From contig DASTFB010000002.1 of assembly GCA_035709005.1 (NCBI GenBank), positions 1-41,144 on the forward strand: a stretch of 41,144 nucleotides of DNA, in the 5' to 3' direction. Below, in pieces: positions 16,996 to 28,670 of the stretch (position 1 is the stretch's first letter; each line of letters opens with the position of its first letter). The position numbers and the translations under genes are program-made. This stretch comes from Candidatus Methylomirabilota bacterium (lineage in GTDB: Bacteria > Methylomirabilota > Methylomirabilia > Rokubacteriales > CSP1-6). The notes beneath the pieces are model-generated. The model saw only the letters and a list, made by a program, of their open reading frames with translations. It was not told where the DNA came from and did no database searches.

Positions 16996-19440
16996 CTAGC
17001 CCGCCGAGGGCACGCTCGCCGCGGCCGGCATGAGGGCCGCCCGCAAGACCTCGGCCGCATCGTTGACGAGGATGAACGACATGTCCCGGCGTAGCTCCTC
17101 GGGCACGTCCTCCAGGTCCCGCTCGTTGCGCTGAGGCAGGATGACCGTGCGAATCCCGGCCCGGTGCGCCGCCAGGACCTTCTCCTTGATCCCGCCCACG
17201 GGCAAGACCTTGCCGCGGAGCGTGATCTCGCCTGTCATGGCCACGTCGGGCCGTACCGGCCGGCCGCTGGCCAGCGAGGCCAGCGCGGTCATCATGGTGA
17301 CGCCGGCCGAGGGGCCGTCCTTGGGAATGGCCCCGGCCGGCACGTGCACGTGGATGGTCTTGCCCTCGAAGAGCTTGGGATCGATGTCGAGCGCCTCCGC
17401 GTTCGAGCGCAAGTAGGACACGGCGGCCTGGGCGCTCTCGCGCATGACGTCGCCCAGCATGCCGGTAAGGACGAGCCGCTCCTCGCTGCTCGGCATCATG
17501 GTGACTTCCACGAACAGGACGTCGCCGCCGGTGGGCGTCCAGGCCAGCCCCGTGGCGACTCCCGGACGGCTGGTCCGCTCGATCGACTCGTCGAAGAACC
17601 GCGGTCGGCCCAGATACTCGACCACGTTGTCGGGGGTGATCCGCACCGGCTCCCGGTGCCCCTCGGCGAGACGGCGCGCCACCTTCCGGGCCACGGTGGC
17701 GATCTCCCGCTCCAGGTTGCGCACGCCGGCCTCGCGCGTGTACCCGCGCACGATCTGGCGCAGGGCTTCCGGCTCGAAGCTGAGCTCGGTCTCGGCCAGG
17801 CTGTGGGCGGCCAGCTGCTTGGGAATCAGATACTGTGTCGCGATGCCGAGCTTCTCCGCATCCGTGTACCCCGACAGCACCAGGATCTCCATGCGGTCGC
17901 GCAGGGGGCCGGGGATGGTGTCGAGCGTGTTCGCCGTGGCGATGAACAGGATCTGCGAGAGGTCGAAGGCGACCCCCAGATAGTTGTCGACGAACGTGTG
18001 GTTCTGGGCGGGGTCGAGGACCTCGAGCAGGGCCGAGGAGGGGTCGCCGCGCCAGTCGGCGCCGATCTTGTCGATCTCGTCCAGCATGAAGACGGCATCG
18101 CGCGTCTCGGTGCGGCGGATGCCCTGGATGATCCGGCCGGGCATGGCCCCGATGTAGGTCCGCCGATGGCCACGGATTTCCGCCTCGTCGCGGACGCCGC
18201 CCAGCGACATGCGCACGAACTGCCGGCCCAGGGCCCGGGCGATGCTCTGCCCCAGACTGGTCTTGCCGACGCCGGGCGGACCCACGAAGCAGAGGATCGG
18301 CTCCCGGGCCGGCGTGTCGCCGCTCACGCGGGGCGGCGTGGCCGGGGCCGGCGTCCCCGAGGCCTCGGGTGGCCGGCTCGCGCGTTCTTCGCGAAGCTTC
18401 TTGACGGCCAGGTACTCGAGGATCCGGTCCTTGATCTTCTCGAGATCGTAGTGATCTTCGTCCAGGACCTCCCGGGCCCGGCGGATGTCGATGGCGCCGC
18501 CGCTCAGCTTGCTCCAGGGCAGGCTGGCCAGCCACTCCAGGTAGGTGACGATCATGCCGTGCTCGGGCGACGCGGCCGGGATCCCCGCCAGGCGGCTCAG
18601 CTCGCGCTCGGCCTCACGTCGCGCTTCCTCGGGCAAGCCGGCCTCCTCGATCCGGCGCCGGAGCTCGGCGGCTTGGTCGTCTCCCCCTTCGGCCTCACCC
18701 AGCTCGCGCTGGATGGAGCGGAGCTGCTCGCGCAGATAGAACTCGCGCTGCTGCTTCGTGAGACGCTCCTGGGTCTCCGTGGTGATCTTGCGGCCCAGCT
18801 CGCGCACGGCCAGCTCGCGCTGCAGCAGATCGACCAGCCGGCGAAGCTTGGCCGAGAGGGGATCCGTTTCGAGCACGGCCTGCCGGGTGGCCACGTCGAA
18901 GGGCACCACCGAGGCGACGAAGTAGGCCAGGTGCCGGGAATCGCTCACATTCTCGGCGGCGACGGCCAGCTCGTCGGGCAGATCGGGGGAGACCTCGACG
19001 AGCCGGCGGAAGATCTCCGCCACAGCGTGCCGCAGCGGCTCCGACTCCGAGGCCTGGCCGTTCGGGTCCGGGACTTCCTCGATCCGCGCCACCAGGTAGG
19101 GCTCCGTGCCGACCCAGTCCACGATCCGGATGCGCTCGAGGCCCTGGACCATCAGGCGCACGCTGCCGTCGGGAACCCGGGCCAGCTGGTGGATCACCCC
19201 GACCGTACCGACCCCGTAGAGGTCTTCGGGGTTGGCGGGCTCCGGCTTGGCTTCCCGCTGCGCGACCAGGCCCAGGAGCCGGTTGCCGCGCATGACCTCA
19301 TCGACGAGCTTCAACGACCGCGGCTGTCCCACGGCCAGGGGCATCGCCGTCAGCGGCAGCACCACGGCCTCCCGCAGCGGCAGGATAGGCAGCACGTCAG
19401 GAATGGCGATGCGGCCGGAGGGAGGCGGCGGGATGGCCAT
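16996..19440 (-). CDS. lon: ATP-dependent protease Lon (LonA type)
   Basis: The 814-residue protein is a full-length LonA: N-terminal substrate-recognition domain (about 10-210), coiled-coil helix bundle, AAA+ ATPase with Walker A GPPGVGKT (387-394) and Walker [12 protein letters not shown], and the C-terminal peptidase with KDGPSAG (catalytic Ser711) and GGIKEK (catalytic Lys754). It degrades misfolded and regulatory proteins in the cytoplasm. A Pro/Ala-rich stretch of about 25 residues (about 354-380) is inserted between the helical domain and the Walker A strand, longer than in E. coli Lon. Its ATG overlaps the Hsp20 stop (TGATG), so the small heat-shock protein and protease are translationally coupled. 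Confidence 0.97.
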   Translation of the reverse strand: MAIPPPPSGRIAIPDVLPILPLREAVVLPLTAMPLAVGQPRSLKLVDEVMRGNRLLGLVAQREAKPEPANPEDLYGVGTVGVIHQLARVPDGSVRLMVQGLERIRIVDWVGTEPYLVARIEEVPDPNGQASESEPLRHAVAEIFRRLVEVSPDLPDELAVAAENVSDSRHLAYFVASVVPFDVATRQAVLETDPLSAKLRRLVDLLQRELAVRELGRKITTETQERLTKQQREFYLREQLRSIQRELGEAEGGDDQAAELRRRIEEAGLPEEARREAERELSRLAGIPAASPEHGMIVTYLEWLASLPWSKLSGGAIDIRRAREVLDEDHYDLEKIKDRILEYLAVKKLREERASRPPEASGTPAPATPPRVSGDTPAREPILCFVGPPGVGKTSLGQSIARALGRQFVRMSLGGVRDEAEIRGHRRTYIGAMPGRIIQGIRRTETRDAVFMLDEIDKIGADWRGDPSSALLEVLDPAQNHTFVDNYLGVAFDLSQILFIATANTLDTIPGPLRDRMEILVLSGYTDAEKLGIATQYLIPKQLAAHSLAETELSFEPEALRQIVRGYTREAGVRNLEREIATVARKVARRLAEGHREPVRITPDNVVEYLGRPRFFDESIERTSRPGVATGLAWTPTGGDVLFVEVTMMPSSEERLVLTGMLGDVMRESAQAAVSYLRSNAEALDIDPKLFEGKTIHVHVPAGAIPKDGPSAGVTMMTALASLASGRPVRPDVAMTGEITLRGKVLPVGGIKEKVLAAHRAGIRTVILPQRNERDLEDVPEELRRDMSFILVNDAAEVLRAALMPAAASVPSAG

Positions 19441-19853
19441 CAGTGGCGCTCAGATACCTTGGGCAGCGTGATGTGGAGCAGGCCGCGGTCATAGCGCACG
19501 TGGACCCGCTCGGCGTCCACCGGGCTCGGCAACGGCACCTCCACCCGGAACGGCCCCTGCCGGATGGTCGCCGCGTGGTAGATGGCTTCGCGCTGGCACG
19601 CGGGAAGGTGGCGGTCGCCTTCGACCACCAGCACGTCCTCGAACAGCTGCACCTCGACGGCGTCCTCCTCGACGCCGGCCAGGTCCACGATCACCTCGAG
19701 GGCGGTCGCCGTCTCCCAGGTGTCCGCGTCGGGGCGCCAGCGGGACTGCACGAGAAAGCGGGGGCCATGGCTCAGCCACAGATCGCCGAACGGCGCAGTG
19801 TGGCCCGAGCGCACCACCATCGTGTAGCGGTAGGTCAGGCGTCGATAGCGCAT
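19440..19853 (-). CDS. Hsp20/alpha-crystallin family small heat-shock protein
   Basis: The 137-residue protein contains an alpha-crystallin domain over about residues 42-135, with EVIVDLAGVEEDAVEVQLFEDVLVVEGDR and the conserved GLLHITLPKV (A-x-x-x-G-V-L type). It acts as an ATP-independent holdase. The N-terminal arm is short and the C-terminal I-x-I anchor typical of large oligomers is missing, so it may form small assemblies. ATG 19853 is chosen to begin MRYRRLTYRY; the frame is open further upstream without family resemblance. Coupled to lon through a TGATG overlap, it likely passes clients to the protease. No CIRCE element was seen upstream. Confidence 0.88.
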   Translation of the reverse strand: MRYRRLTYRYTMVVRSGHTAPFGDLWLSHGPRFLVQSRWRPDADTWETATALEVIVDLAGVEEDAVEVQLFEDVLVVEGDRHLPACQREAIYHAATIRQGPFRVEVPLPSPVDAERVHVRYDRGLLHITLPKVSERH

Positions 19854-19899
19854 CGCGCGTGGAGTGTCCGCCCTGATTGTCTCACCCGGCCCGCTCAGG

Positions 19900-20709
19900 T
19901 CAACCGGGCCAGAGCAGGCGCGGCACGGTGCGAAGGGCCTCCGCGATCCGGGGCCCATGCCAGGAGAACGGCTTGCCGTCGACGAGATGGATGCGTCCGT
20001 TGGCCACGGCCGGGACATCGCCGAAGCGGGCGAAGTCCCGGCGATGGGCCTCGCGGAAGCGGAATGGCTCGTCGGGCAGCAGGATGAGCTGGGGCCGGCG
20101 TGCCGCCACCTCCTCCAGCGTCACGGCGGGGTACCGGTCATGGTCGGCGAACACGTTGCCGGCGCCGCAGACGCGCAGCATGTCGTGGATGTACGTGTCG
20201 GCGCCGATTGTCATCCACGGCTCACGCCAGATCGCGTAGAACACGGAGACGGGGGGGCGGCCGGCGATCCGGACGCCGACCTCGGCCAGCCGAGCGTCCA
20301 GCTCGTCGGCGAGCGCGGTGGCCCGGGCTTCCGTCCCCGTCACCGTTCCGAGCTGCCGGATCATCCGGATGGCCTCGGCGACGGTGCGCGGATGGGTGAC
20401 CCACACCGGGATCTGCCATCGGCGCAGCGTGTCGATGTGCTCGCGCACGTTCTCCTCGATGTTGGCCACGACCAGGTCGGGCGCGAGGGCCCGGATCGTC
20501 TCGAGGTCGGGTGTCTTCTCGCCCCCCACCCGCGTCTTGCTCCGGACGATGGCCGCCGGCTCCCGACAGTAGGCGGTCACCCCGACCAGCGCGTCGGCCA
20601 GACCGAGCGCGCAGAGCGTCTCGGTGGTGCTGGGAATGAGCGACACGATGCGACGGCGCGGCCCCGCCGCGGCCAGAGCCACGCCGGAAGCGTCGACGAG
20701 CAGGCTCAC
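19900..20709 (-). CDS. BtuF-like cobalamin/metal-chelate binding protein without signal peptide
   Basis: The 269-residue protein has the class III periplasmic-binding fold of BtuF and siderophore-binding proteins: RIVSLIPSTTETLCALGLADALVGVTAYCREP at about 20-51, then KTPDLETIRALAPDLVVANIEENVREH, WREPWMTIGADTYIHDMLRVCGAGNVFAD and RRPQLILLPDEPFRF. Unlike true BtuF, the N-terminus (MSLLVDASGVALAAAGPRRR) is not a convincing signal peptide and has no lipobox. BtuC and BtuD genes are not adjacent. It may be a cytoplasmic corrinoid- or metal-binding protein, a known but poorly characterised variant. Its start overlaps the preceding 60-residue gene (ATGA). Confidence 0.85.
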   Translation of the reverse strand: MSLLVDASGVALAAAGPRRRIVSLIPSTTETLCALGLADALVGVTAYCREPAAIVRSKTRVGGEKTPDLETIRALAPDLVVANIEENVREHIDTLRRWQIPVWVTHPRTVAEAIRMIRQLGTVTGTEARATALADELDARLAEVGVRIAGRPPVSVFYAIWREPWMTIGADTYIHDMLRVCGAGNVFADHDRYPAVTLEEVAARRPQLILLPDEPFRFREAHRRDFARFGDVPAVANGRIHLVDGKPFSWHGPRIAEALRTVPRLLWPG

Positions 20710-20888
20710 CCGATGCGGCGGCTGCGCAGGCGCTCCACGAACGCGATGACGTCGCGCATCCGCTCGGCCAGCTCGGCGTCGAGCCTGGCCACCTCCTCCA
20801 CCGGCGCCCGGCGATCGATGGCGTCTTCCAGGTTGGTGACGGCGATCCCAAAGACCTTCAGCAGGCGGCGCGTCCCGTCGCTGGGCAT
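20706..20888 (-). CDS. 60-residue conserved-looking protein of unknown function
   Basis: MPSDGTRRLLKVFGIAVTNL and the following charged helical sequence predict an all-alpha protein with coiled-coil character (about residues 20-55, heptad-like Leu/Val/Ile spacing). It has AGGAG five to six bases before the ATG, and its stop overlaps the BtuF-like start (ATGA). This arrangement indicates a genuine, translated gene. No family is recognised. Being coupled to a corrinoid/metal-chelate binding protein it may be a partner or regulator. Confidence 0.7.
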   Translation of the reverse strand: MPSDGTRRLLKVFGIAVTNLEDAIDRRAPVEEVARLDAELAERMRDVIAFVERLRSRRIG

Positions 20889-20901
20889 GGGTGCTCCTGG
20901 C

Positions 20902-21270
20902 TCAGTCCAGCGCCAGCTCGGGGACGTCTCGCCAGCGCGGCTCGCCTTCCGGTTTGAAGTTCTTGGTGCTGACGAAATGCATCCCGTGGTGCAGGTTCAT
21001 TTTGAACTTGCCGCCGCCGTAGTGCGCCCCCAGCCACCCGGCCGGATCCTCGAGAAACGGCCCCATCTCCGCCGGCGTCAGGCGGGCCAGCCACTTGAAG
21101 CGGATCGTCCCCGCATGCGGCTCCTGCACGCCGACGGTGACGGTGCACGCCGGCCAGACCCGCCCGAACTCCTGGAGCAGCTGCGCGCGGGTGGGGCGCG
21201 CGATACCGCCGTTGAGAAGATTACGCCGCAGGTATGGCTCGATCAGCTCCCAGCACCAGCCGGCAATCAC
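20902..21270 (-). CDS. 122-residue protein of unknown function
   Basis: A GTG-started frame encodes a soluble protein with no signal peptide, containing an aromatic-rich middle (FLEDPAGWLGAHYGGGKFKM) and a His-Gly-Met-His segment (LHHGMHFVSTKNFKPEGEPRW). I do not recognise a family. It is the first of a long co-directional minus-strand run that ends at 15701. The next gene's Shine-Dalgarno lies by its stop codon. Its start is 25 bases from the divergent PolX start, so promoters must overlap neighbouring coding sequence. The exact start is uncertain because no clear ribosome-binding site is seen. Confidence 0.65.
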   Translation of the reverse strand: MIAGWCWELIEPYLRRNLLNGGIARPTRAQLLQEFGRVWPACTVTVGVQEPHAGTIRFKWLARLTPAEMGPFLEDPAGWLGAHYGGGKFKMNLHHGMHFVSTKNFKPEGEPRWRDVPELALD

Positions 21271-21295
21271 AGCGGCGCGAGTGTATCATGTGGCC

Positions 21296-23014
21296 GTGAA
21301 AAACTTCGAGATCGCCCGCCTCTTCTACGAGATGGCGGCCCTCCTCGAGGTGAAGAACGAGAGCCGGTTTCGCATGCGCGCCTATCAGCGAGCGGCGCAG
21401 ACGCTGGAGAGCCTCACCGAGGACGTGGCCGCCGTGGCCGCCCGAAGCCAGCTCACCACGCTGCCCGGAATCGGCCCTGACCTGGGCGCCCGGATCGACG
21501 AGTACCTCGCCACGGGACGGCTGGCCCGGCTCGAGGCCATGCGGGCGGATCTTCCCCCCGCCTTCCTCAGCCTGCTGGAGGTACGCGGGCTGGGGCCCAA
21601 GACGGCCAGGCTCCTCTGGGACCGGCTGGGCGTGGACTCGGTCGATCGCCTGGAGCAGGTGTGCCGGTCCGGGGAAATTCGCGCGCTGCCCGGCGTGCGC
21701 GAGAAGACGTGCGAGAACATCCTCAAGGGCATCGCCGCCTGGCGGGCCGGGCGCTCCCGCACCCTGCTGGTCCGGGCCCGGGCGGTCGCCGCCCAGGTCG
21801 TCGAGGCGCTGCGGGCCCACGGCGGCGTCGAGCACATCGAGGTGGCCGGCTCGCTGCGCCGCTGCCGGGAGACGGTGAAGGACATCGACATCCTGGTCAC
21901 CTCGACCGAGCCGGCTCGGGTCATCAAGACGCTCGTCACGCTGCCCTCGGTCCGGGAGGTTCTCGCCCACGGCGACACCCGGGCGTCCGTGCGCCATCAG
22001 GAGGGGCTCCAGATCGACCTGCGCGTGGTGGAGCCCCAGGCGCTGGGGGCCGCGTTGCAGTACTTCACGGGGTCCCGCGAGCACAATGTCCGGCTGCGCG
22101 AGCTCGCCCGCCGGCAGGGACGGAGCATCAGCGAGTACGGGGTGTTCGACGAGCGCACGGGGGCGCGGCTGGCCGGGGCTACCGAAGAGGACGTCTACGC
22201 CGCGGTGGGGCTCGGCTGGATCCCCCCAGAACTGCGGGAAGACGCCGGGGAGCTCGAGGCCGCGCGCGCCGGCCGCCTGCCCCAGCTGGTGACGGCCGAG
22301 GCGATCCGGGGCGATCTGCACGCTCACACCGACTGGTCGGACGGCCACCTGTCCCTGGAGAAGCTCGTGGAGGCCGCCGAGCGGCGAGGCTACGCGTACA
22401 TCGTCGTGTCCGATCACTCGCAGTCCACGACCATCGCCGGCGGACTGGGCATCGAGCAGCTGCGGGCCCAGGTGGCCCGGATCCGGGAGCTGCAGCCCCG
22501 GTTTCGGATCCGCATCCTCGCCGGCACCGAGTGCGATATCCTGGCGGACGGCACGATGGACTTCCCCGACGAGGTGCTCGGCGAGCTGGACATCGTGCTG
22601 GCGGCGGTGCACGCTCGGTTCGGCCAGACTCGCGCCGAGATGACGACGCGCATCGTTCGCGCCCTGGAGAACCCGCACGTGGACGTCCTGGCCCACCCTA
22701 CCGGGCGGCTCATCGGATCCCGGGAACCGTACGACGTCGACCTGGAGGCCGTGTTCGCCGCAGCGGCTCGGCATGGCAAGGCTCTGGAGATCAACGCCTC
22801 GCCCGATCGCCTGGATCTGAACGACGTGCACGCCCGCCGGGCCGCCGAGCTCGGCATCCCCATCGCCGTGAACACCGACACCCACTACCTGTCCAACCTG
22901 GACAACCTCGAGCTGGGCCTGGCCGTCGCCCGGCGCGCGTGGCTCGGTCCCGGGCACATTCTCAACGCGCGGCCGCTCGCCGACCTGCTCCTGGCCACCC
23001 ACCACGCGCGTTGA
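21296..23014 (+). CDS. polX: family X DNA polymerase with PHP exonuclease domain (PolX)
   Basis: The 572-residue protein matches bacterial PolX, a gap-filling repair polymerase with 3'-5' exonuclease activity. The N-terminal 8-kDa domain and two helix-hairpin-helix regions (LPGIGPDLGARIDEYL, VRGLGPKTARLLWDRLG) are followed by the nucleotidyltransferase motif GSLRRCRETVKDIDILV (catalytic Asp197 and Asp199) with a third Asp in QIDLRVV (about 241). The C-terminal PHP domain begins DLHAHTDWSDG (about 340) and continues VVSDHS, GTECDIL, AAVHARFG, LAHPTGRLIG and NTDTHY, so its metal site looks complete. GTG 21296 gives the usual N-terminus KNFEIARLFYEMAALLEVK; GTG 21290 is an alternative. The RRM gene follows after 22 bases. 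Confidence 0.95.
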   Translation: MKNFEIARLFYEMAALLEVKNESRFRMRAYQRAAQTLESLTEDVAAVAARSQLTTLPGIGPDLGARIDEYLATGRLARLEAMRADLPPAFLSLLEVRGLGPKTARLLWDRLGVDSVDRLEQVCRSGEIRALPGVREKTCENILKGIAAWRAGRSRTLLVRARAVAAQVVEALRAHGGVEHIEVAGSLRRCRETVKDIDILVTSTEPARVIKTLVTLPSVREVLAHGDTRASVRHQEGLQIDLRVVEPQALGAALQYFTGSREHNVRLRELARRQGRSISEYGVFDERTGARLAGATEEDVYAAVGLGWIPPELREDAGELEAARAGRLPQLVTAEAIRGDLHAHTDWSDGHLSLEKLVEAAERRGYAYIVVSDHSQSTTIAGGLGIEQLRAQVARIRELQPRFRIRILAGTECDILADGTMDFPDEVLGELDIVLAAVHARFGQTRAEMTTRIVRALENPHVDVLAHPTGRLIGSREPYDVDLEAVFAAAARHGKALEINASPDRLDLNDVHARRAAELGIPIAVNTDTHYLSNLDNLELGLAVARRAWLGPGHILNARPLADLLLATHHAR

Positions 23015-23036
23015 CCGTCGGGAAAGGAGCCCGCGC

Positions 23037-23555
23037 ATGCCCGTGAAGCTGTTCGTCGGCGGCCTGTCGTTCACGACGACCAATGAGAGCCTGCGTGGCG
23101 CGTTCGAGCGCTTCGGCGCGGTGACGGCGGCCACGGTGATGACGGACCGCGCGACGGGCCGCTCCCGGGGGTTCGGCTTCGTGGAGATGGCCACGCCCGA
23201 GGAAGCCGAGCGCGCGATCAGCAACCTCAACAACACCAGCCTCGACGGCCGCATGATTCGCGTCGACAAAGCGACGCCGCGGGGCTCGGCGCCGCCTCCG
23301 CGCCCGGGTTCCAGGCCGGGCGGCCCGCCCCGCCCGTCCGCCCCGGGCAGTCCTCCGGGTGGTGGCTTCGACCCGCGCGCTGCGGGGGGCGGCTGGCCTC
23401 CGCGGGGCGGCGGTGGCCGCGGTCAGGGACGTCCGGCTCGACGCCGGCCCGGGGACGACGCCGACCGCCGGCCCCCGAGTCCGCGACGCAAGCCGGGGGG
23501 CGAACGCCGCGCCGGGGACAAGGGCAGGAGGAGCGAGGACGGCTTCCGCTGGTGA
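23037..23555 (+). CDS. RRM-type RNA-binding protein with Arg/Gly/Pro-rich tail
   Basis: The 172-residue protein has one RNA-recognition motif at residues 1-80, with RNP2 KLFVGGLSF and RNP1 RSRGFGFVEM, as in the small glycine-rich RNA-binding proteins of cyanobacteria and other bacteria. These bind single-stranded RNA, often in cold or stress adaptation. The C-terminal 90 residues are disordered and rich in Pro, Gly and Arg (GGGGRGQGRPARRRPG), an RGG-like tail that is longer than usual for bacterial RRM proteins. An AGGAG stands eight bases before the ATG. It is downstream of polX in the same direction, possibly co-transcribed. Confidence 0.93.
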   Translation: MPVKLFVGGLSFTTTNESLRGAFERFGAVTAATVMTDRATGRSRGFGFVEMATPEEAERAISNLNNTSLDGRMIRVDKATPRGSAPPPRPGSRPGGPPRPSAPGSPPGGGFDPRAAGGGWPPRGGGGRGQGRPARRRPGDDADRRPPSPRRKPGGERRAGDKGRRSEDGFRW

Positions 23556-23564
23556 GCCGAGCGG

Positions 23565-26785
<3,221 letters not shown>

Positions 26786-26786
<1 letters not shown>

Positions 26787-28021
26787 CAGCGCGCCGCCCC
26801 CGGCACCACCGTCACCTGCTGGCCGCCCACGAGATTCCCCGGCTGGACCACCACCGCTTCGCCCTTGTCGAGCCCGCTCACGACCTCGACGTGCTCGCCG
26901 AGCCGGCGGCCGAGCTGGACGCGCTTTTCGACCGCGCGGCCGTCGGCCACCGCGAGCACCTTGTCGATGCCGGCGAAGGTGACGATCGCCGAGGCCGGCA
27001 CCACCACGACCGGGCGGCCGGCGTCGGTGGTGATCTCGGCCTTGGCGAAGGCGCCGGGTCGCAGCGCCCCCCGCGGGTTGGGGATCTCGGCCTCGACGAG
27101 CAGCGTGCGGCTCTGCTCCTCGATGGCCGGGCTCAGCCGCACCACGCGGCCCCCGTAGCTGGCGGAGTCTCCCTCGACGGTGAGCCGAACTTTCTGTCCG
27201 GGCCGCACATCGGCGGCGTCACGCTCGGGCACCGCGACGCGGAGCCGGAGCGGGTCGAGCTGCACGACCGTGGCGACGGGAGTGCCGGCCGCCAGGTACT
27301 GGCCGACGGACGCCCGACGCTCGCGGGCGGCGCCGTCGATCGGCGAGGTCAGCGTGGTGTCGGCGAGCTGCTGGCGGGCCAGCTCCAGCTCCGAGCGGCG
27401 CTGGGCCAGCACGGCCTGGCGATTGCGGACCTCCTCGACGGCGTCCTGGTATCGTGCCTCGGCGACCTGCAGAGCGGCCACGGCGGCGTCCAGCTGGGCG
27501 CGGGCCACCAGCTGCTGCTCCCAGAGCTTGACCATCCGCTCGCGCGTCAGGCGGGCCTCCACGAGGACGGCCCGGGCCTGGGCCACGACCGCCGTCTCCT
27601 CGATGTTCACGCGGGTGTCCGTGCCCTCCGGCGACAGACCGACCCGGACCCTCGCCTGCCGGAGGGCCGCCTCGGCCTGCTCGACCCGGAGCCGGAAGTC
27701 CGTCGGGTCCAGCCGGGCCAGAGCCTGGCCCCGCCGCACCCGGCTGCCCAGGTCGACGAGGATCTCGCTCAGGCGGCCGGCGACCTGGAACCCGAGCACG
27801 ACCTGGTCCTCGGCGGCCAGGGTGCCCGTGGCGATCACCGTCCGGGCCACCTGTCGTTCACCGGCCGGCTCCACCTTCACTGCGCGCTGGGCTGGCGCCG
27901 GCGTCGCCGACTTCCTCTGGGGAGAGGCCGTGGCCGGTTGATCGGGCCCGCAGGCGCCGGCCGCCAGGCCGACCGCGACGAGAACCAGCAGGTTCAGAAG
28001 CGGCTGGGGACGCCCGGACAT
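26786..28021 (-). CDS. RND efflux periplasmic adaptor (membrane fusion lipoprotein)
   Basis: The 411-residue protein is a membrane fusion protein of an RND pump. It starts with a lipoprotein signal peptide ending LAAGAC-G (lipidated Cys about residue 24), so it would be anchored in the inner membrane. The order is barrel-sandwich segment VIATGTLAAEDQVVLGFQVAGRLSEILVDLG, an alpha-hairpin of about residues 110-215 (extended coiled coil), then the second half lipoyl region TLTSPIDGAARERRASVGQYL and beta-barrel. It links the inner-membrane permease to an outer-membrane channel. It is the first gene of the pump operon; two short dyads lie in the 145-base upstream gap. Confidence 0.94.
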
Positions 28022-28022
28022 C

Positions 28023-28037
28023 GTCCGGACATTGTCC
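28023..28037. promoter_or_regulatory. overlapping dyads at the efflux operon start
   Basis: GTCCGGAC (28023-28030) is a perfect palindrome, and GGAC-ATT-GTCC (28027-28037) is a perfect inverted repeat sharing four bases with it. Together they touch the adaptor's start codon region. Efflux operons are often controlled by TetR- or MarR-type repressors binding such sites, but no such regulator gene is beside it. Short dyads arise often by chance in GC-rich DNA. Confidence 0.3.
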
Positions 28038-28085
28038 CCCAGAACGCCCCCAGACGCTAAGCCTGGTCACCGCGCGAAGTGATGC

Positions 28086-28096
28086 CCTAGTCTAGG
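28086..28096. promoter_or_regulatory. CCTAG-T-CTAGG dyad upstream of the efflux operon
   Basis: A perfect five-base inverted repeat around one base lies 65 bases before the adaptor start. CTAG tetramers are scarce in most bacterial genomes, so a double CTAG is more notable than another GC palindrome. It could be an operator; nothing else supports this. Confidence 0.3.
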
Positions 28097-28166
28097 CGAG
28101 CAGCAGCCGACCGACCAGGAGCGTGAGGGGTCGCGGGCTTGGCTCGGCGGCTGATCAACCTGAGTG

Positions 28167-28670
28167 TCAGGGAGCGAGACGGCCGGGTGCGAAGATCAGG
28201 ATCGACTGGACGGTATCCGCGGCACTCTCGAGATTGAACGCGATGCCGGGCTCGGCGTACCAGTGCCGGCCGCCGACCGGGGGCCCGTAGCGCTCGGCCA
28301 CCCATACCATCGGCGCGCCAAGCTCGATGCCCCGCACGGTGCGCGGCGAGCGAGCCGGGACCTGACCGTCGATGACCGTGAACCCGATCGCCTCCAGCCG
28401 CCCCGCCCGGGCGTGGACCTCCAGGCGGACGTGCGGCAGGATCTCATACCGCAAGAGCCGGCCCGCCAAGGGGGACGCCAGCGTCTCGTCGGGAGCCCCG
28501 AAGAGCGCGAGCACGGCGTCTTCCTCCTGGCCGAGCTGCAGACTCGCCGCGCTGGCGCCGTCGATCGCCGGCCAGTCCAGCGCCGACCGCCGAGGCGGCT
28601 CCTGGGCGAGCGCCGCACCGGCGAGCAGCAGCATGACCAGGAGCACCGCTGCCCTGAGACGCCGGCTCAT
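28167..28670 (-). CDS. small secreted protein of unknown function
   Basis: The 167-residue protein has a clear signal peptide (AAVLLVMLLLAGAALA, cleavage before QEPPRR). The mature part contains two similar halves: LQLGQEEDAVLALFGAPDETL with a following LLRYEI...VRLEVHA strand pair, and IELGAPMVWVAERYGPPVGGRHWYAEPGIAFNLES. This G-x-P/G-A-P-x-x-V pattern recalls BamE/SmpA-like or similar two-strand periplasmic domains, without proof. Its start overlaps the stop of the 988-residue protein (TGATG), so it is the last coupled gene of the secreted operon. No lipobox cysteine is seen. Confidence 0.8.
   Translation of the reverse strand: MSRRLRAAVLLVMLLLAGAALAQEPPRRSALDWPAIDGASAASLQLGQEEDAVLALFGAPDETLASPLAGRLLRYEILPHVRLEVHARAGRLEAIGFTVIDGQVPARSPRTVRGIELGAPMVWVAERYGPPVGGRHWYAEPGIAFNLESAADTVQSILIFAPGRLAP

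Noticed and set aside
17164-19494. 776-codon open frame opposite lon
   Set aside because: The Lon motifs are complete on the minus strand; the plus-strand translation has no recognisable domain.
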